This document shows, one piece after another, positions 31,507-43,183 of a DNA stretch of 64,000 nucleotides. Every line of letters starts with the position of its first letter. The first letter of the stretch is position 1. Under the pieces are notes generated by a model. The model did no database searches, was not told the origin of the DNA, and was given only the letters and a program-made list of their open reading frames with translations. Origin of the DNA: Staphylotrichum longicolle. Taxonomy: Eukaryota > Ascomycota > Sordariomycetes > Sordariales > Chaetomiaceae. The translations under genes were made by a program, and so were the position numbers. Where the stretch lies: contig JAHCVI010000001.1 in assembly GCA_019096155.1 (NCBI GenBank), positions 7,378,001 through 7,442,000 on the forward strand. The letters are read 5' to 3'.

Positions 31507-32651
31507 ATGATCACACGGACGGGCATCCGGACAGGGTCCCGGACAGCGGCCTGCCTGCTTTGTCAATGGCGGTCATTTAGCGTATCATATCGCCGGCTGG
31601 CCGACAAGCCGCCCGCTCCCACTCCCACTCCCCAGCCCACCCCGAACTCGAAGCCGGGCCCCGGGACCCCTCCGGCCGCCGTCGGAGGCGGCGCTGCCGG
31701 CGCCCCAGAGGGTCCGCTCGCCCATGCACCCCGTGCATATGGCAAGAAGCTTAGCGAGTTCACACCAACGCCGCTGGCAAGGCCAATTGGCATGAACTAC
31801 CCCCCGAGCGCCGGCGAGAACACAGGCATCGACAAGCGCACGCTCAAAGAGCGCCATGCCGACTTTACCAACTACGAAAAGCACCTGAAGCGCCGGGAGT
31901 ACCTGTATGCCCCTCTTTTTTCTCCCTTCCAAGATACACCTAGCATTAAGCCCATGAGACTGACATCAATTCCCTTCCTTGCAGCAAAGCCAAAATTTCC
32001 CGCCCCTACTTCCGCGACTGGGGCAACCTCCAGTTCCACCAGGGCAAGACGTTCCTCTCCCCGCCGCGGCCCTTCCGCGCCGACCTCTCGCTCTACTTCC
32101 CCAACTTGCACGGCCGCACCCTCGCCAAGACGCCCGCCGCCGCCGCCGCCGACACGACCCCGGTCCTCGAGGGCCGCGCCTCGGTCGTCTCCGTCTTCAG
32201 CAGCATGTGGGCCGAGTCCCAGGCCGCCTCCTTCACCGCGCCCGACCAGAACCCGGCGCTCCACGAGCTGCTGGCCGCGAACCCCGGGCGCGCTCAGCTG
32301 GTGCACGTCAACGTCGAGGAGGACGTGCTCAAGGCGTGGCTGGTGCGCCTGTTTGCCGGGTCGCTGCGCAGGCGGGTGGGCAAGGAGAACTGGGATCGGT
32401 ATTTCCTCGTCAGGCGGGGCATCACCGATGAGATCCGCGAGTCGATTGGGCTGCTGAACAGCAAGGTCGGGTATACCTATCTGGTGGACCACCAGTGTAG
32501 GATACGCTGGGCCGGGAGCGGGTCCGCGGATCCGGGGGAGAAGGAGGGGTTGGTGAAGGGGATGCAGAGGATATTGAGCGAGATGGAGAAGGAAGGAGTT
32601 GGGGAGCATTTTGTGAGGAAGATGGTTCCGAAGAAGGCAGGGGAGAAGTAA
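31507..32651 (+). CDS. atp10: mitochondrial ATP synthase assembly factor ATP10
   Basis: Exon 1 31507-31904, intron 31905-31984 (80 nt, GTATGC..TTGCAG), exon 2 31985-32651; 354 aa. Atp10 is an inner-membrane/matrix chaperone that binds subunit 6 (Atp6) during F0 assembly. Seen: basic leader (RTGIRTGSRTAACLLCQWRS), a long Pro/Ala/Gly spacer (residues 33-80), LARPIGMNYPPSAGEN, then the conserved core: YFRDWGNLQFHQGKTFLSPP, SVFSSMWAESQ, NVEEDVLKAWLVRLF and the C-terminal YTYLVDHQCRIRWAGSGSA. These match the Atp10 family. The splice junction restores YLKAKISRPYF. Shares its upstream region with the E2 gene. Confidence 0.9.
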
Positions 32652-33047
32652 GATGGGTCGGGCGAGACTTGTCGTGAATTCTCGTGTGTGTGTATGTGAA
32701 TGAGAGAGAGAGAGAGATACTGATACCCCCTTTTTTGTTGTATAAAACCATCGCCACTCATACACATCGTTTTAGAGGCGTAGGTGTAAAAGAATAGACG
32801 GGGGGCATCATCTGCTTTTCTTTTGCAGCGACCTCAGATCGTACTACCAAACACCACGCGGCAGAACTCCAGACTCCTTGAACACCGACCGCTTTCCCAC
32901 CATGCTTCCCAGGGAAACGGCAGCAAGCCAGGATTATACAATTATCTCGTGCCATGCCATGCCATGCCTTGCCAGGACCCATGCTGTCCCATTCCGCCAA
33001 CACGGACGGACCCCGTCCGCCATTTGCCTGCGGCCCCCAAAACCCTC
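32652..33047. other. tail-to-tail spacer
   Basis: 3' flanks of ATP10 and GOS1. A GA dinucleotide run occurs at about 32702-32716. Nothing else is seen. Confidence 0.45.
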
Positions 33048-33869
33048 TCACATGAAAAACCAAAACATCAAAAAGCAAAACGCGATAAACGACCCCATGA
33101 TGATGCCATCCCGCCTCTTCTTGGCCGAGATGCGCCCGATCAGCGTGTTGATCCCGGGCACCTGGCTGGCCGCCAGCGTGATGCGGCGGTTGATGCTCGC
33201 GAGCGTCTCGCGCTGCAGCGCGAAGCTGTCCTGCACGGCGTAGGCCTGGCTCAGCACGCTGTCGGCCACGTCGTGGCTGCGGTCCAGCCGCGACCGCTCG
33301 TCCAGCATGTACTCGGCCTCGGCCGCCGCCGGGTTGGCCGCGCGGTACGCCGAGATGTCGTCGCGCACGCTGCCGAGCAGGTTGGCGCGGTCGCGCGCGT
33401 CCTTGAGCGTCGCGCGCAGCCGCGCCAGGTCGCGCCGGTGGTCCGCCAGCTTGTCGCGCAGCAGCGCGAGGTTGTTTTGCTTGAGCGCCGACGACGTCAG
33501 CGTCGCTTCCGAGTCGAGGAGGCGGCCGAGCTGTGTGATGACCGTCTCGCGCTGTTGGGGAGAGTGGGGGTGTTAGTTATGGCGAACTCGCCTGTGAGCA
33601 GAAAGGGGAACAGGGCGGGCTTGCCTTGTCGAGCAGCTCCTGGACTTTGGCCTCTGCATTCTTCTCGTCTTCGGTCGGCTTGGGGGGGATGGCCGTCTGC
33701 GTCGAGAATTGAGAGTATGTTTGTAGAGATGTCTCGGTCTGCGACGGAGAGAGAGGGGAGGGGGTCAATACGTCTTCGTGAATCCGGCCGGGGCCATCTT
33801 TACCTGTGATTCCAGTGACCGTGCTTGCTGCCTCAGCTGGGCCCAGCCCTGACCTGCGGTTGTCGCCAT
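33048..33869 (-). CDS. gos1: Golgi SNARE GOS1 (GOSR1/GS28 family)
   Basis: Exons 33804-33869, 33625-33738 and 33048-33551; 227 aa. Qb-SNARE of the early Golgi, acting in intra-Golgi and ER-to-Golgi fusion with Sed5, Ykt6 and Sft1. Seen: N-terminal MATTAGQGWAQLRQQARSLE, a helical N-terminal bundle with many Leu/Arg heptads, the SNARE motif over roughly residues 130-205 (SHDVADSVLSQAYAVQ), and a C-terminal hydrophobic anchor (MGSFIAFCFLMFWFFM) with no tail, as expected. The first intron (33739-33803) is GT..AG. The second (33552-33624) begins GCAAGC after GACAAG, so it is a GC-AG intron, required to join LDK to RETVITQL. Confidence 0.93.
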
Positions 33870-34777
33870 CTTGTCTGCAACGGCAGAGAACAGCGAGGCA
33901 GAGCGGGGGCAGACAACATTCGATCGCTGAACCCGAAGCTATGCTGACCCGGCCCACCGGTTCCGTTTCTTTGTGAGGTCACGTCGTGGGTCCTTCCGTG
34001 GCTTCTTGGCTTTGGGCAAGCTGAGGCAAAGTCAGCCCAGCGACTGGTCCGAGGCCAGGGTTAGGGGTGGTGGACAGAAGCAAAGTGAGACTCTGCATGT
34101 GCCAATGATTCCGGGAATCTAGATGGACAATGCGAAAAAGCAGCACTTGATGTGACTTCGACACAACACAGTATCCTGTATTTAGTTTGCATCAAGAGCG
34201 TTCTAGGACCCTCTGGACCCATGTTGCCTGACCCTTTCAATGCATCAGTGACGCAGGTACTTGTGGCGGTGCAATAACGGGACGATTTGGAAACTCCCGT
34301 CATTAATGGCGTATGAGCCACTCTTCGTTGATCCGATCTTTTCAGCCACAGATCCCTCTTGCCAGCAAGGTACACGCTGATCACATGGGGTCATCAAATC
34401 ATCGGGAATGTGGACTTTGCGAGAGAGAGTTCGATGTGCTCTTTGTTTACCCCCCTGATATCTCCAGTGGTCTTTGTACTGGTATATCAGGCCCCATCCA
34501 GCTTGTGCCTGGCTGTATGTGTCCTGCCATCCAGCGCATTTTTCACTCTTGTCCCGTGTACAAATCACCAGCGGCATCCCATTTGCTCTAAAACCCGATT
34601 GTTGTTCATGGCTCCGATCCTCTGAGAAGCCTGGTGATTTTGGGATCTTGATGACTGTAAACCCTCATTACAGACGCCGTAATGGACCGAGAACCGTCAA
34701 ACGTCCAAATGCAATTGGCCAAGCCATAACCGTAAACCGCGCCATCGACCGCCCATCACGCCCACGCCTTACACCCT
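33870..34777. other. intergenic region upstream of gos1 and downstream of the eL6 gene
   Basis: About 900 bp on the same transcriptional direction. A CCCTAACCCT-like sequence occurs near 34055-34066, about 190 bp before the gos1 start. No reading frame is credible. Confidence 0.4.
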
Positions 34778-35721
34778 CTACCACTTCATCAGGTGGGGCT
34801 TGTCGCCCTTGCGGAGGCTGAAAGAGGTGGCGAGGTAGCTGGCGAGCATGTCGACCTTCTTGATGTTGGCAATCAGTGCCTTGTCGATGGCCTTCTGGTC
34901 GGCCGCCCGGCTGCTGGAAACCTCCTTCTTCTGTGGCAAATGTCAGTCCCTTGCCGCTCTCACCAACCCGCGCCTCCAAAACCAGACGCCTGCTGTTCGT
35001 ACCTGGGGCTTCTCTCCCTGCTTGAAGAAAGCATCCTCGCCAGCCTTCTCCTTGGCCTTCTCGGCGGTGAAGTACTTGGGCTTCGAGATCTCCTCAACCT
35101 TGGCCTCGTCGATGCCGGCAAGATCGACCTTGACAGATGTGGCGATGACGTATCTCGAGTTGACGCGACGGAGGGGGACACCGTTGATCTTGAAGGGGCC
35201 GGTGACGAGCAGAACGCCCTGGTCGAGGTTCTTGAGCAGGACGACGCGCTTGCCGCGGAACCGACCAGCGAGCAGGATCAGGACGGTACCGGGCTGGAGG
35301 GAGTTGCGGGGAGTCCACGAGCGGATGGACTTGCGGACCTGAGAAGGAGCCAATGTTAGTTATCAAACTGCGACCAAAGCCTTTGAGCCGCCGCCTCCGT
35401 CCTGCCCAAGTCTTGCCATCCTCCTCTTGGCCGCATTTGCAGTCGCCTTGCCGCATCCCCATGTTTCCGCCCCAAGATCGTCTCGGGGCATGTTTTGCGG
35501 ACTCCAGCCAGCCCACAACCGTATTGACGTCCAGTTTCCACCCAATTTGCCATTCCCAAGCCTCTCGCAGGACCCAACATCAGCCTCGGAAAATGAATGC
35601 ATCCACGTACCTTGCGAGGCTTGGCCTCGTCCTCAGCAGGGTACCATTTCTGAGCCTTCTCGGTCGGGTGAGGGACCGACCGAGTCGACTTGCCAAAGGT
35701 CTTTGTCGTAGGGGCCGACAT
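34778..35721 (-). CDS. rpl6: 60S ribosomal protein L6 (eL6)
   Basis: Exons 35611-35721, 35003-35338 and 34778-34930; introns 35339-35610 (272 nt, long for this locus, with a TAACTAAC branch-like sequence) and 34931-35002. Product 199 aa, the usual fungal size. Seen: N-terminal MSAPTTKTFGKSTR, RKSIRSWTPRNSLQPGTVLIL, the KOW-like segment LLAGRFRGKRVVLLKNLDQG, VTGPFKINGVPLRRVN, and a basic C-terminus ending KGDKPHLMKW. Structural protein of the large subunit. Divergent from the uL29 gene. Confidence 0.95.
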
Positions 35722-36095
35722 CGTGAGCGCTTTGGCTGTTTGGTGGATTAGTAAAATTCGTTGGTCGGTCGTCAACGTCTTTGACTTGCTGCTGCTCCGA
35801 GATTTTGAAAGGGTGAGCCGCCGGTTGTGCGCAAGTTCGAAAAGCACCAAACCCCAAGCTAACCGCTTTTGGAATTGCGGGAGAATCCTCGCTCGAGCCA
35901 CAACGCGGTGCACGGGCCACTTTTGTGGTAGGGTTTTCCGCCCTGCCTGGCATTTTGCGCATCCACACCCGCTCAGATTTTGTTAGGTACGTGAGTGGCA
36001 GGAGAGGCTGTTCCCTTCCAACGACCCGAAGACCCGTCGCTGTCAAAGGAATCGTCGCCCATCGCCCATTTGACTCGACACCGACATCTTTCACA
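35722..36095. promoter_or_regulatory. bidirectional ribosomal-protein promoter (eL6/uL29) with telobox-like element
   Basis: 374 bp between the start codons of two divergent ribosomal-protein genes. At 35929-35937 the + strand reads TAGGGTTTT, i.e. AAAACCCTA on the other strand, matching the telobox core known from ribosomal-protein promoters of many fungi and plants. No TATA box is seen, as usual for this gene class. The site and its role are inferred. Confidence 0.5.
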
Positions 36096-36816
36096 ATGGT
36101 AAGCATCATATCGCCCTCTCTCTGTCGGTTTTGACAATCACATCGTCATCGACCTCCCCGGTCTCCCCGTTACCCCCCGTCGCCTCGATCCGACCCGACC
36201 TTGAACTTTGCGAATTTCATGTGCAATTGCTGACCAGAATGTCAAAGTCTTCCGGCAAGGTCAAGGCGGGCCAATTATGGTCTAAGAACAAGGACGAGCT
36301 CACCAAGCAGCTCGGCGAGCTCAAGACGGAGCTGGGCCAGCTTCGCATTCAGAAGATCGTCTCGTCGGGCAGCAAGCTCAACAAGATGTACGTCGATCCG
36401 AAACCCGAGGACACCGCCGTCCATTCGCGAACGAGCACACAAGTTGGGGGATGAGGGCAGCGTTGGGCTGACATGTTTGTTTTCTCCGAACAGCCACGAT
36501 ATCCGCAAGTCGATCGCCCGCGTCCTCACCGTCATCAACGCCAAGCAACGGGCTCAGCTTCGCCTGTTCTACAAGAACAAGAAGTACGCGCCCCTTGACC
36601 TCCGGGCCAAGCAGACCCGTGCCATCCGCCGTCGCCTGTCGAAGGAGGACGCCTCGAGGACCCTGGAGAAGACCAAGAAGCGCCAAACGCACTTCCCCCA
36701 GCGGAAGTTCGCCGTCAAGGTACGAAACATCTGAAGGACCGCGAAGGATCGCCCTTTGACGGACTGGGCTTGGGACGGCAAGGGCATCTGCTGACTGGGC
36801 TGTTTAGGCTGCGTAA
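36096..36816 (+). CDS. rpl35: 60S ribosomal protein L35 (uL29)
   Basis: Proposed exons: 36096-36098 (only the ATG, in the context CACAATG|GTAAGC), 36248-36387, 36494-36719 and 36808-36816. This gives 125 aa starting MSSGKVKAGQLW, the usual fungal uL29 start and size. The alternative is a start at 36239 (MSKSSGKVKAG) with a 5' UTR intron ending in CAG at 36237, adding a few residues. Seen: KTELGQLRIQKIVSSG, IHDIRKSIARVLTVINAKQR, YAPLDLRAKQTRAIRRRL and FPQRKFAVK. The last exon encodes Ala-Ala-stop after an 88-nt intron with a TGCTGAC branch-like site. uL29 lies near the peptide exit tunnel. Confidence 0.92.
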
Positions 36817-37785
36817 GGTTGTTTTCATGGGTAATGGGATGGTTGTATCTAGGGCACTTCCGGCGCGGTTTTAAAACATTTGGCACTCGACACTTTGCAT
36901 CATCCCAGGGATTCTGCTTTCGGGGTTTGGGGTGTTATACGAGGTCAATGAATTCTCGGTCCCGGCTAGGTATCTATACCACTGCCGAATGAAAGCGCTG
37001 CGCTGAAACACCCACATCAAGCCAGACCCTTTATTGTTGGTGATGTACCTCCGATGATGAATGCTGGGTTTGCGTGCCGGGGCTTGGGTCTCGATGGCAT
37101 TCAGTCGTGGGCCGTTCAACCGAGCCGTGGCCGGGCTCAACTGCAGCATTGGCCCATCTTATACCCCGCCAGATATATGATACAGTTGCCCACAGCCAGA
37201 CTCTTGATAATCCTCTTTTCCGGTACCCGTCTCTCTCGGGCGCCTGGCGAAGCATCTCTGTCCACCCAACATGAACTTGCTTGTCCCGCTCTTTCTGCCA
37301 GGATGTTTCGCATCACATGGTCGTCTTGTCAGGCAAGGTAACCGCATCATCTCATGCATTCTGCGTGTTGAAATCACCTGTAGACTGCCCGTGATGCTAT
37401 TCGTGGAAGGGAAATAGCCATGCTCCCTTGTCCTCGAGTTTGAGGGAGGGATGAGTCTGTGACGGATTCTCTCTTCTCTCTCCTCACTGAATCGCCCATT
37501 CCATCCCCAGACCCCCCATACTCTTGGTCGTTTGGTCCACCCCTCATGGCTCAAGCAATAATTATTTCGGAGTTTTGCCGGGCGGTGAAGATCCGAGAGA
37601 CAAGGCTGAGTGGGTCTCCGGCTCCAATGAAGCACGCCAAGGCGGATCCATGGAGCATGGTGCAGAAGCTCCAAACTGTCCTCTCCAAAAGCCGGTGCAG
37701 CCAAGTGGTGCTTAACATTGACCAGTGCCAGCCTCCAACTTCACCAGGCGAGAGGCAGCACCACAACCCCCCAACATAGGCCACC
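36817..37785. promoter_or_regulatory. intergenic region upstream of STT3
   Basis: About 970 bp on the same strand between uL29 and STT3. TATA-like runs occur at about 37159-37178 but are 600 bp from the STT3 start. No credible gene. Confidence 0.35.
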
Positions 37786-40362
37786 ATGTCGGCCGATCCG
37801 CTTCAGGCCCTCGCCAACGCGGGGCAGGGGAAGAGCACTCGCAGCTTGCTGCGGGTTATCATCCTCGCGCTCATTGCTGCCGCCGCAATTGCAAGCCGCC
37901 TGTTTTCGGTGATTCGTACGTGTCCTGTGTCCTGTGTCCTCTGTTTCTGGCGATGGTGTCGTGGAAGCTTGGATGGATCCATCTACACCCCCCATAGCGC
38001 CACCAATCGCCCGGCGCATCTATCTTTGGAGCTCATGGCATGCTGACCAATCTTCTTTGTGCAGGATTCGAGAGCATTATCCATGAATGTCCGTACTCCA
38101 TCCTCACCCTCCGTCCACTCCCACTCGCACCTCCCCAAGACACTGACTCCTTGACCAGTCGACCCCTGGTTCAATTTCCGCGCGACAAAGTACCTCGTTG
38201 CGAACGGCTTCTACAACTTCTGGGACTGGTTCGATGACCGGACATGGCACCCCCTGGGCCGCGTGACGGGAGGCACCCTCTACCCCGGCCTCATGGTGAC
38301 AAGCGGCGTCATCTACCACGCCCTCCGAGCCCTCACGATCCCCGTGGATATCCGGAATATCTGCGTTCTCCTTGCGCCAGCGTTCTCGGGCCTCACGGCC
38401 ATTGCCGCCTACCTCCTTACCAATGAGATGACCCCGTCGTCGTCAGCTGGCCTTCTGGCTGCCCTCTTCATGGGCATTGCCCCTGGCTACATCTCCCGTT
38501 CGGTTGCTGGCAGCTACGACAACGAAGCCATTGCGATTTTCCTGCTCGTCTTTACTTTCTACCTCTGGATCAAGGCGCTGAAGCAGGGGTCCATGCTGTG
38601 GGGAGCGCTCTGCGCCCTCTTCTATGGCTACATGGTTGCCTCGTGGGGTGGCTACGCCTTCATTACCTGCCTTCTGCCGCTCCACGCCTTCGTCCTCATC
38701 TGCATGGGCCGCTACAGCACTCGGTTGTACGTTGCGTACACTACCTGGTATGCCCTCGGCACACTCGCTAGCATGCAGATTCCCTTTGTTGGCTTCCTTC
38801 CTGTCAAGACCAGCGAGCACATGCCTGCTCTCGGTGAGTTCCGCTTGCCTTTCAGAGCGTCGACACCATCTTCTAACGCGATCCAGGCATCTTTGGCTTC
38901 CTGCAGCTGCTTGCGTTCCTCGACTATGTCCGTTCGGCCATCCCCAGCCGCCAGTTCCAGACCTTCCTCTGGCTGTTTGCTGGCGGGACTTTCGGCGTGG
39001 GTCTGCTGGGCCTCGTCATCGCCACCAGTGCAGGCATCATTGCGCCGTGGGGTGGCCGCTTCTACTCGCTCTGGGACACCAACTATGCCAAGATCCATAT
39101 CCCCATCATTGCCTCGGTGTCGGAACACCAGCCGACTGCCTGGCCTGCGTTTTTCTTCGACCTCAACATGCTCATCTGGCTGTTCCCCGTCGGCGTCTAC
39201 CTCTGCTTCCAGGAACTGGCCGATGAGCATGTCTTCATTGTCGTCTATGCCCTCTTCGGAAGCTACTTCGCGGGCGTCATGGTTCGTCTGATGCTGACGC
39301 TCACCCCGGTGGTCTGCGTGGCCGCTGCCATCGCCGTCTCGACCATCCTGGACACTTACCTCAGCACCAAGTCGCCCAAGCCCGAGGAGAGCCAGGCCGC
39401 GGAGGGCTCAGAGGGCAAGAAGGCGGGCAAGTCTGGCCTCAAGGCGGCGAGCAAGCCCGTGGTGGGCATCTATGGACTCTGGGGCAAGAGCATGATGGTC
39501 AGCGCCCTCGCTGTCTATCTCTTGCTGTTCGTTCTGCACTGCACTTGGGTGACGTCGAACGCGTACTCGTCCCCTTCGGTTGTCCTGGCCAGCAGGCTGC
39601 CCGATGGCAGCCAGCACATCATCGACGACTACCGCGAGGCGTACCAGTGGCTTCGCCAAAATACTCGCGAGGACGCCAAGATCATGTCATGGTGGGATTA
39701 CGGCTACCAGATTGGTGGCATGGCTGACCGCCCGACGCTCGTGGACAACAACACATGGAACAACACCCACATCGCGACCGTGGGCAAGGCCATGAGCTCG
39801 AGCGAGGAGGTCAGCTACCCGATCATGCGCCAGCACGAGGTCGACTACGTCCTCGTTGTCTTTGGCGGTCTCCTGGGCTACTCCGGCGATGACATTAACA
39901 AGTTCCTCTGGATGGTCCGTATTGCCGAGGGCATCTGGCCCGACGAGGTCAGCGAGCGCTCTTTCTTCACTCCTCGGGGTGAGTACCGCGTCGACGGCGA
40001 GGCCACCGAAACCATGAAGAACAGCTTGATGTAAGTACTCCAGCAAGCCTTTCGTCGGGCGGCGAGAAGCGACTAACCACGTCAACGACAGGTACAAGAT
40101 GTCTTACTATAACTACAACAACCTCTTCCCTCCTGGACAGGCAGTGGACCGTATGAGGAACGCTCGTCTTCCCGAGGTTGGACCCACCCTCAGCACGCTG
40201 GAGGAGGCGTTCACGAGCGAGAACTGGATCATCCGCATCTACAAGGTCAAGGACCTCGACAACATTGGCCGCGACCACGCTGCCGCGGCGGCATTTGACC
40301 GCGGGACCAAGAAGAAGAAGGCTATCAAGAAGAGGGGCCCGCGGTCGCTCCGGGTGGATTAA
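37786..40362 (+). CDS. stt3: oligosaccharyltransferase catalytic subunit STT3
   Basis: Exons 37786-37915, 38065-38088 (24 nt), 38159-38833, 38887-40030 and 40092-40362; 747 aa. Transfers the preassembled glycan from dolichol-PP to Asn in the N-glycosylation sequon, in the ER membrane. Seen: first membrane helix VIILALIAAAAIA, the DxE-type luminal loop HEFDPWFNFRATKYL restored across exons 2/3, about a dozen further hydrophobic segments, an SVSEHQP loop, and the C-terminal WWDYG signature at residue 545 followed by DNNTWNNTHI. The C-terminus ends in a Lys-rich tail (TKKKKAIKKRGP). The short exon 2 encodes the segment just before the DxE motif. No frame problems. Confidence 0.96.
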
Positions 40363-41083
40363 GGGAAACCAGGGCAGTGGAACCACCTGTGTACAAAGAC
40401 GTATGTTTAGAGCTTATTTCCTTTCATTGCTTGCAATATATGGTCGGGAAAATGAGTCGGGTGGGCGGCGTACAGCAAAAAGCACATTTGATCGATATCT
40501 GTCGTCCAACAGAGCATGGCTGGTGTGAGTCTAGGCCAGAACAGCCATCCAGAACAAGTGAACAGCGCGCATGACATAAGCTCGTTGTCCACCAAGTCCA
40601 GGCAAGAGTATCGACGTCTCGGCGATAGGGTCAAGGTTTGGAATCAACCCAACAGGGGGCAACGAGGGCAAGGGACCTTGTTGTCGTGTTTTGGCTCTTA
40701 CTGGTTTGCCCACAAAGGTTCTTTCCCCCTTGCCTCTCACCTCAACGCCTTCCACCCCCTCTTCCACCCTCTTCCGTCCCATAATCACCACCACTTAACA
40801 CGTCACTCGCCCAACGCGTCGTTCCAAAACCGTGCAACGTACAGTGCAACGCGGACGCCGCGTGTTCCAATTGGCACGGTCCAAGATGGGAACACGGGTG
40901 CTCCGCGAGCTGCCTTTCCCGCCAACCTTCTCCCTCACTTTGCCCTTCCACAATTTCTGCTGGTGTTCACCTTCGTCTCCGTGCCATTTGTGTCGACAAG
41001 ACAGCAGCAGTCAATCTCGTTTTGTTTGGTCCGCGGACCCTTTCAGCAGTGGAGTGATAGAGGTCCGGCTTCGAGGGTTCAGA
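40363..41083. promoter_or_regulatory. intergenic region upstream of the paired-CxxC gene
   Basis: About 720 bp between two genes on the same strand. Pyrimidine-rich sequence dominates 40740-41030, compatible with a promoter and 5' leader for the gene starting at 41084. No gene is seen. Confidence 0.4.
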
Positions 41084-43183
41084 ATGCTTTTCAGTCTGTA
41101 AGTCGCCTTCTTTTATCGATCTCTCTCGCGTTTGTTTTCTTGTCTTCTTTTCTTGGGTAAAGGCCGCTGGGAGGGAATCGCTTCTGGCTTTGCTCGACTG
41201 GACGTGCCCTCTAATCATGTATTGTTTCAATCACCATTCTCAAGAGCTTGGTCGGGAACTTGGCCATGGCAGTCGTAACACTTGCTTTCTTCTAGGCTTC
41301 TTTTCATGGGTTCTCACTGACATTTTTTTCTCAGAACCAAGGAGGTTGGCTGGGAGGCAGACGATGAAGACGATGATCCAAACCTTGGTGCTGGGGTCAA
41401 GAAGCGATACCGCTTCGTACTCGACTTTTCTCGGCGCGGCGGAAAGACCAGAGACAAGAAGAGCAAGAAAGCTGCGCTCCTCTCCGATGCCGATGCTTCG
41501 GTCGGCTATTCCGAACTCGAAGAAGATGACGACGACATCAGCGTGGAGGCCCATACCTGCTTCGGCTGCGGCCACGTTCGATCCAACCGCTACCACCAAA
41601 AGCACCCTCTCAGGATCGGCGAAATTCCTAGAGACAACTTGTGCACCCAATGTCGCCACTATCGGCAAGTGAGGCTCACCTTTCGCGCCCGTGATGGGGG
41701 GCGTCGCCGCCGCGTTAGCCACTCTGAGGCCCGAATCGATCATCGCGAGTGGTGCACCAGCTGCGGCATCCTGCGTTCCACCAAGTACCACGACAAGCTT
41801 TTCTCTGGCAGATCGTTTGGCCTGAGTGAGGTGTGTCGATACTGTATCAAAAGCGAAGTGAAGGGAAACAACCGTGAGACAGATCAGATGTATCTTGAGG
41901 GGCTGGACGTAGAGGAGTGGGACAAGACCGAGAAGTACGATCCCCTCAGGGACTCCCTTCGACACCGCCAGAGCAGTCCGTACGCCCTCACTCCGACTTC
42001 TCCTTCCTTCCATGAGGAAGTCACCATTGTATCCACCGCGGCATCTGCCACGGACCTGACGGTCGAGAGCGACCCGTCGCCTAATCTTCCGCAGCGCCGG
42101 AGCAGCCCGTACGCCTTTACCCCGACTTCCCCGTCCTTCCGCGAGAAATTTGGCAATGTATTCATCACCACATCCCCGTCAAAACTTACATCCAAGACGG
42201 ACCAGCCAGGCAAATCGACCCCGGACAAGCAGGCTCCAGTTGCCGCCACTGTGCTCGAGCAGCCAACTGTCCCCAACATCAACCATGTTTCAGAGCGTTC
42301 TCATGCTCAGCCCATTACCAAGAAGGACAATGTTGAGGACGATGTTTTGGAGAAGAACCAGAAGGCTGTCCGGACAGATTGTCAGCAATACCAGGGTCTT
42401 CCCCAGCCCCATCAGCAGGAGAAGTCTCGATTGTCAGATGAGCATCTCAAGCGTACCCAACGTCGTGAGAAACACTCTCCGGCCCCAAACTGCATCAACG
42501 CGGATAACGTCAAGCAGCATCAGGAGGCTGCTCAGGAGCCGTTCTACTTTCGGAACCCCCATCCTGTGCCGAAAGCTGAGAAGCCGTCCGACTCCCAGGA
42601 CCGGCCCGCCGAGGCGAAAGTCGCGGAGCCGTTCTACTTCCAGAATCCCATTCCCACGAACAAGGTCCGGCAGCAAGAGAAGGCCCAGAAACAGCACAAG
42701 AAAACTTCTCAGCAGTCGACGATGCCTCAACCCAAGCCCCAACAGCAGCAGCAGCAGCAGCAGCAGCAGGAGCCCAAACCCATGGGTATTGCCGACATGT
42801 ACTGGGCTTCTCAAAAGGGCATGGCAGAGCACGCCTTTACCGCAGGTGGATTCTTCTTCTCCAGCGGCGCCTTCGCCTCTGCCTCCACCTCCACCTCTCG
42901 CCACCAGCAAGAGGATGAAGCGAAGCACCCCTTCCGCTCCTCGCCGACCGGGCACGAAGAGTCCCCAGCGACCTCCCACGGTGGCAGCAGCACCAGCACC
43001 AGCACCAGCACCAGTAACAGCGCCGGCACCGGTACCAGCATTGGTACCTCCACCTCGCACGCCTGGGAAGTCGACTCGGACGAGGCCGAGGAGATCGAGC
43101 AGAACCGCCAGAGCCGCGCCAGGCTCGTTGCTTCCCAGAGCAAGGGCAAGGGCGGCTTGGCTGGCAAGACCACCAAGGCTTGA
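41084..43183 (+). CDS. fungal protein of unknown function with two CxxC...CxxC (zinc-ribbon-like) modules and poly-Q
   Basis: Exon 1 41084-41097, intron 41098-41334 (GTAAGT..TTTCTCAG, 237 nt), exon 2 41335-43183; 620 aa beginning MLFSLTKEVGWEADDED. The acidic start region extends coding sequence well upstream of the Cys motifs. Seen: module 1 at about residues 75-107 (CFGCGHVRSNRYH ... CTQC) and module 2 at about 142-172 (CTSCGILRSTKYH ... CRYC). Both have the pattern CxxCGxxRSxxYH followed by a second CxxC, and could each bind one zinc or share two. Then a long disordered tail with duplicated units SSPYA(L/F)TPTSPSF and EPFYF(R/Q)NP, a Gln-10 run near 42740-42770, and Ser/Thr repeats. Function unknown; it might be nuclear and nucleic-acid- or protein-binding, but that is a guess. 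Confidence 0.72.

Noticed and set aside
31872..32765. 297-codon minus frame
   Set aside because: Antisense to ATP10 exon 2; no motif.
32823..33809. 328-codon plus frame
   Set aside because: Antisense to GOS1.
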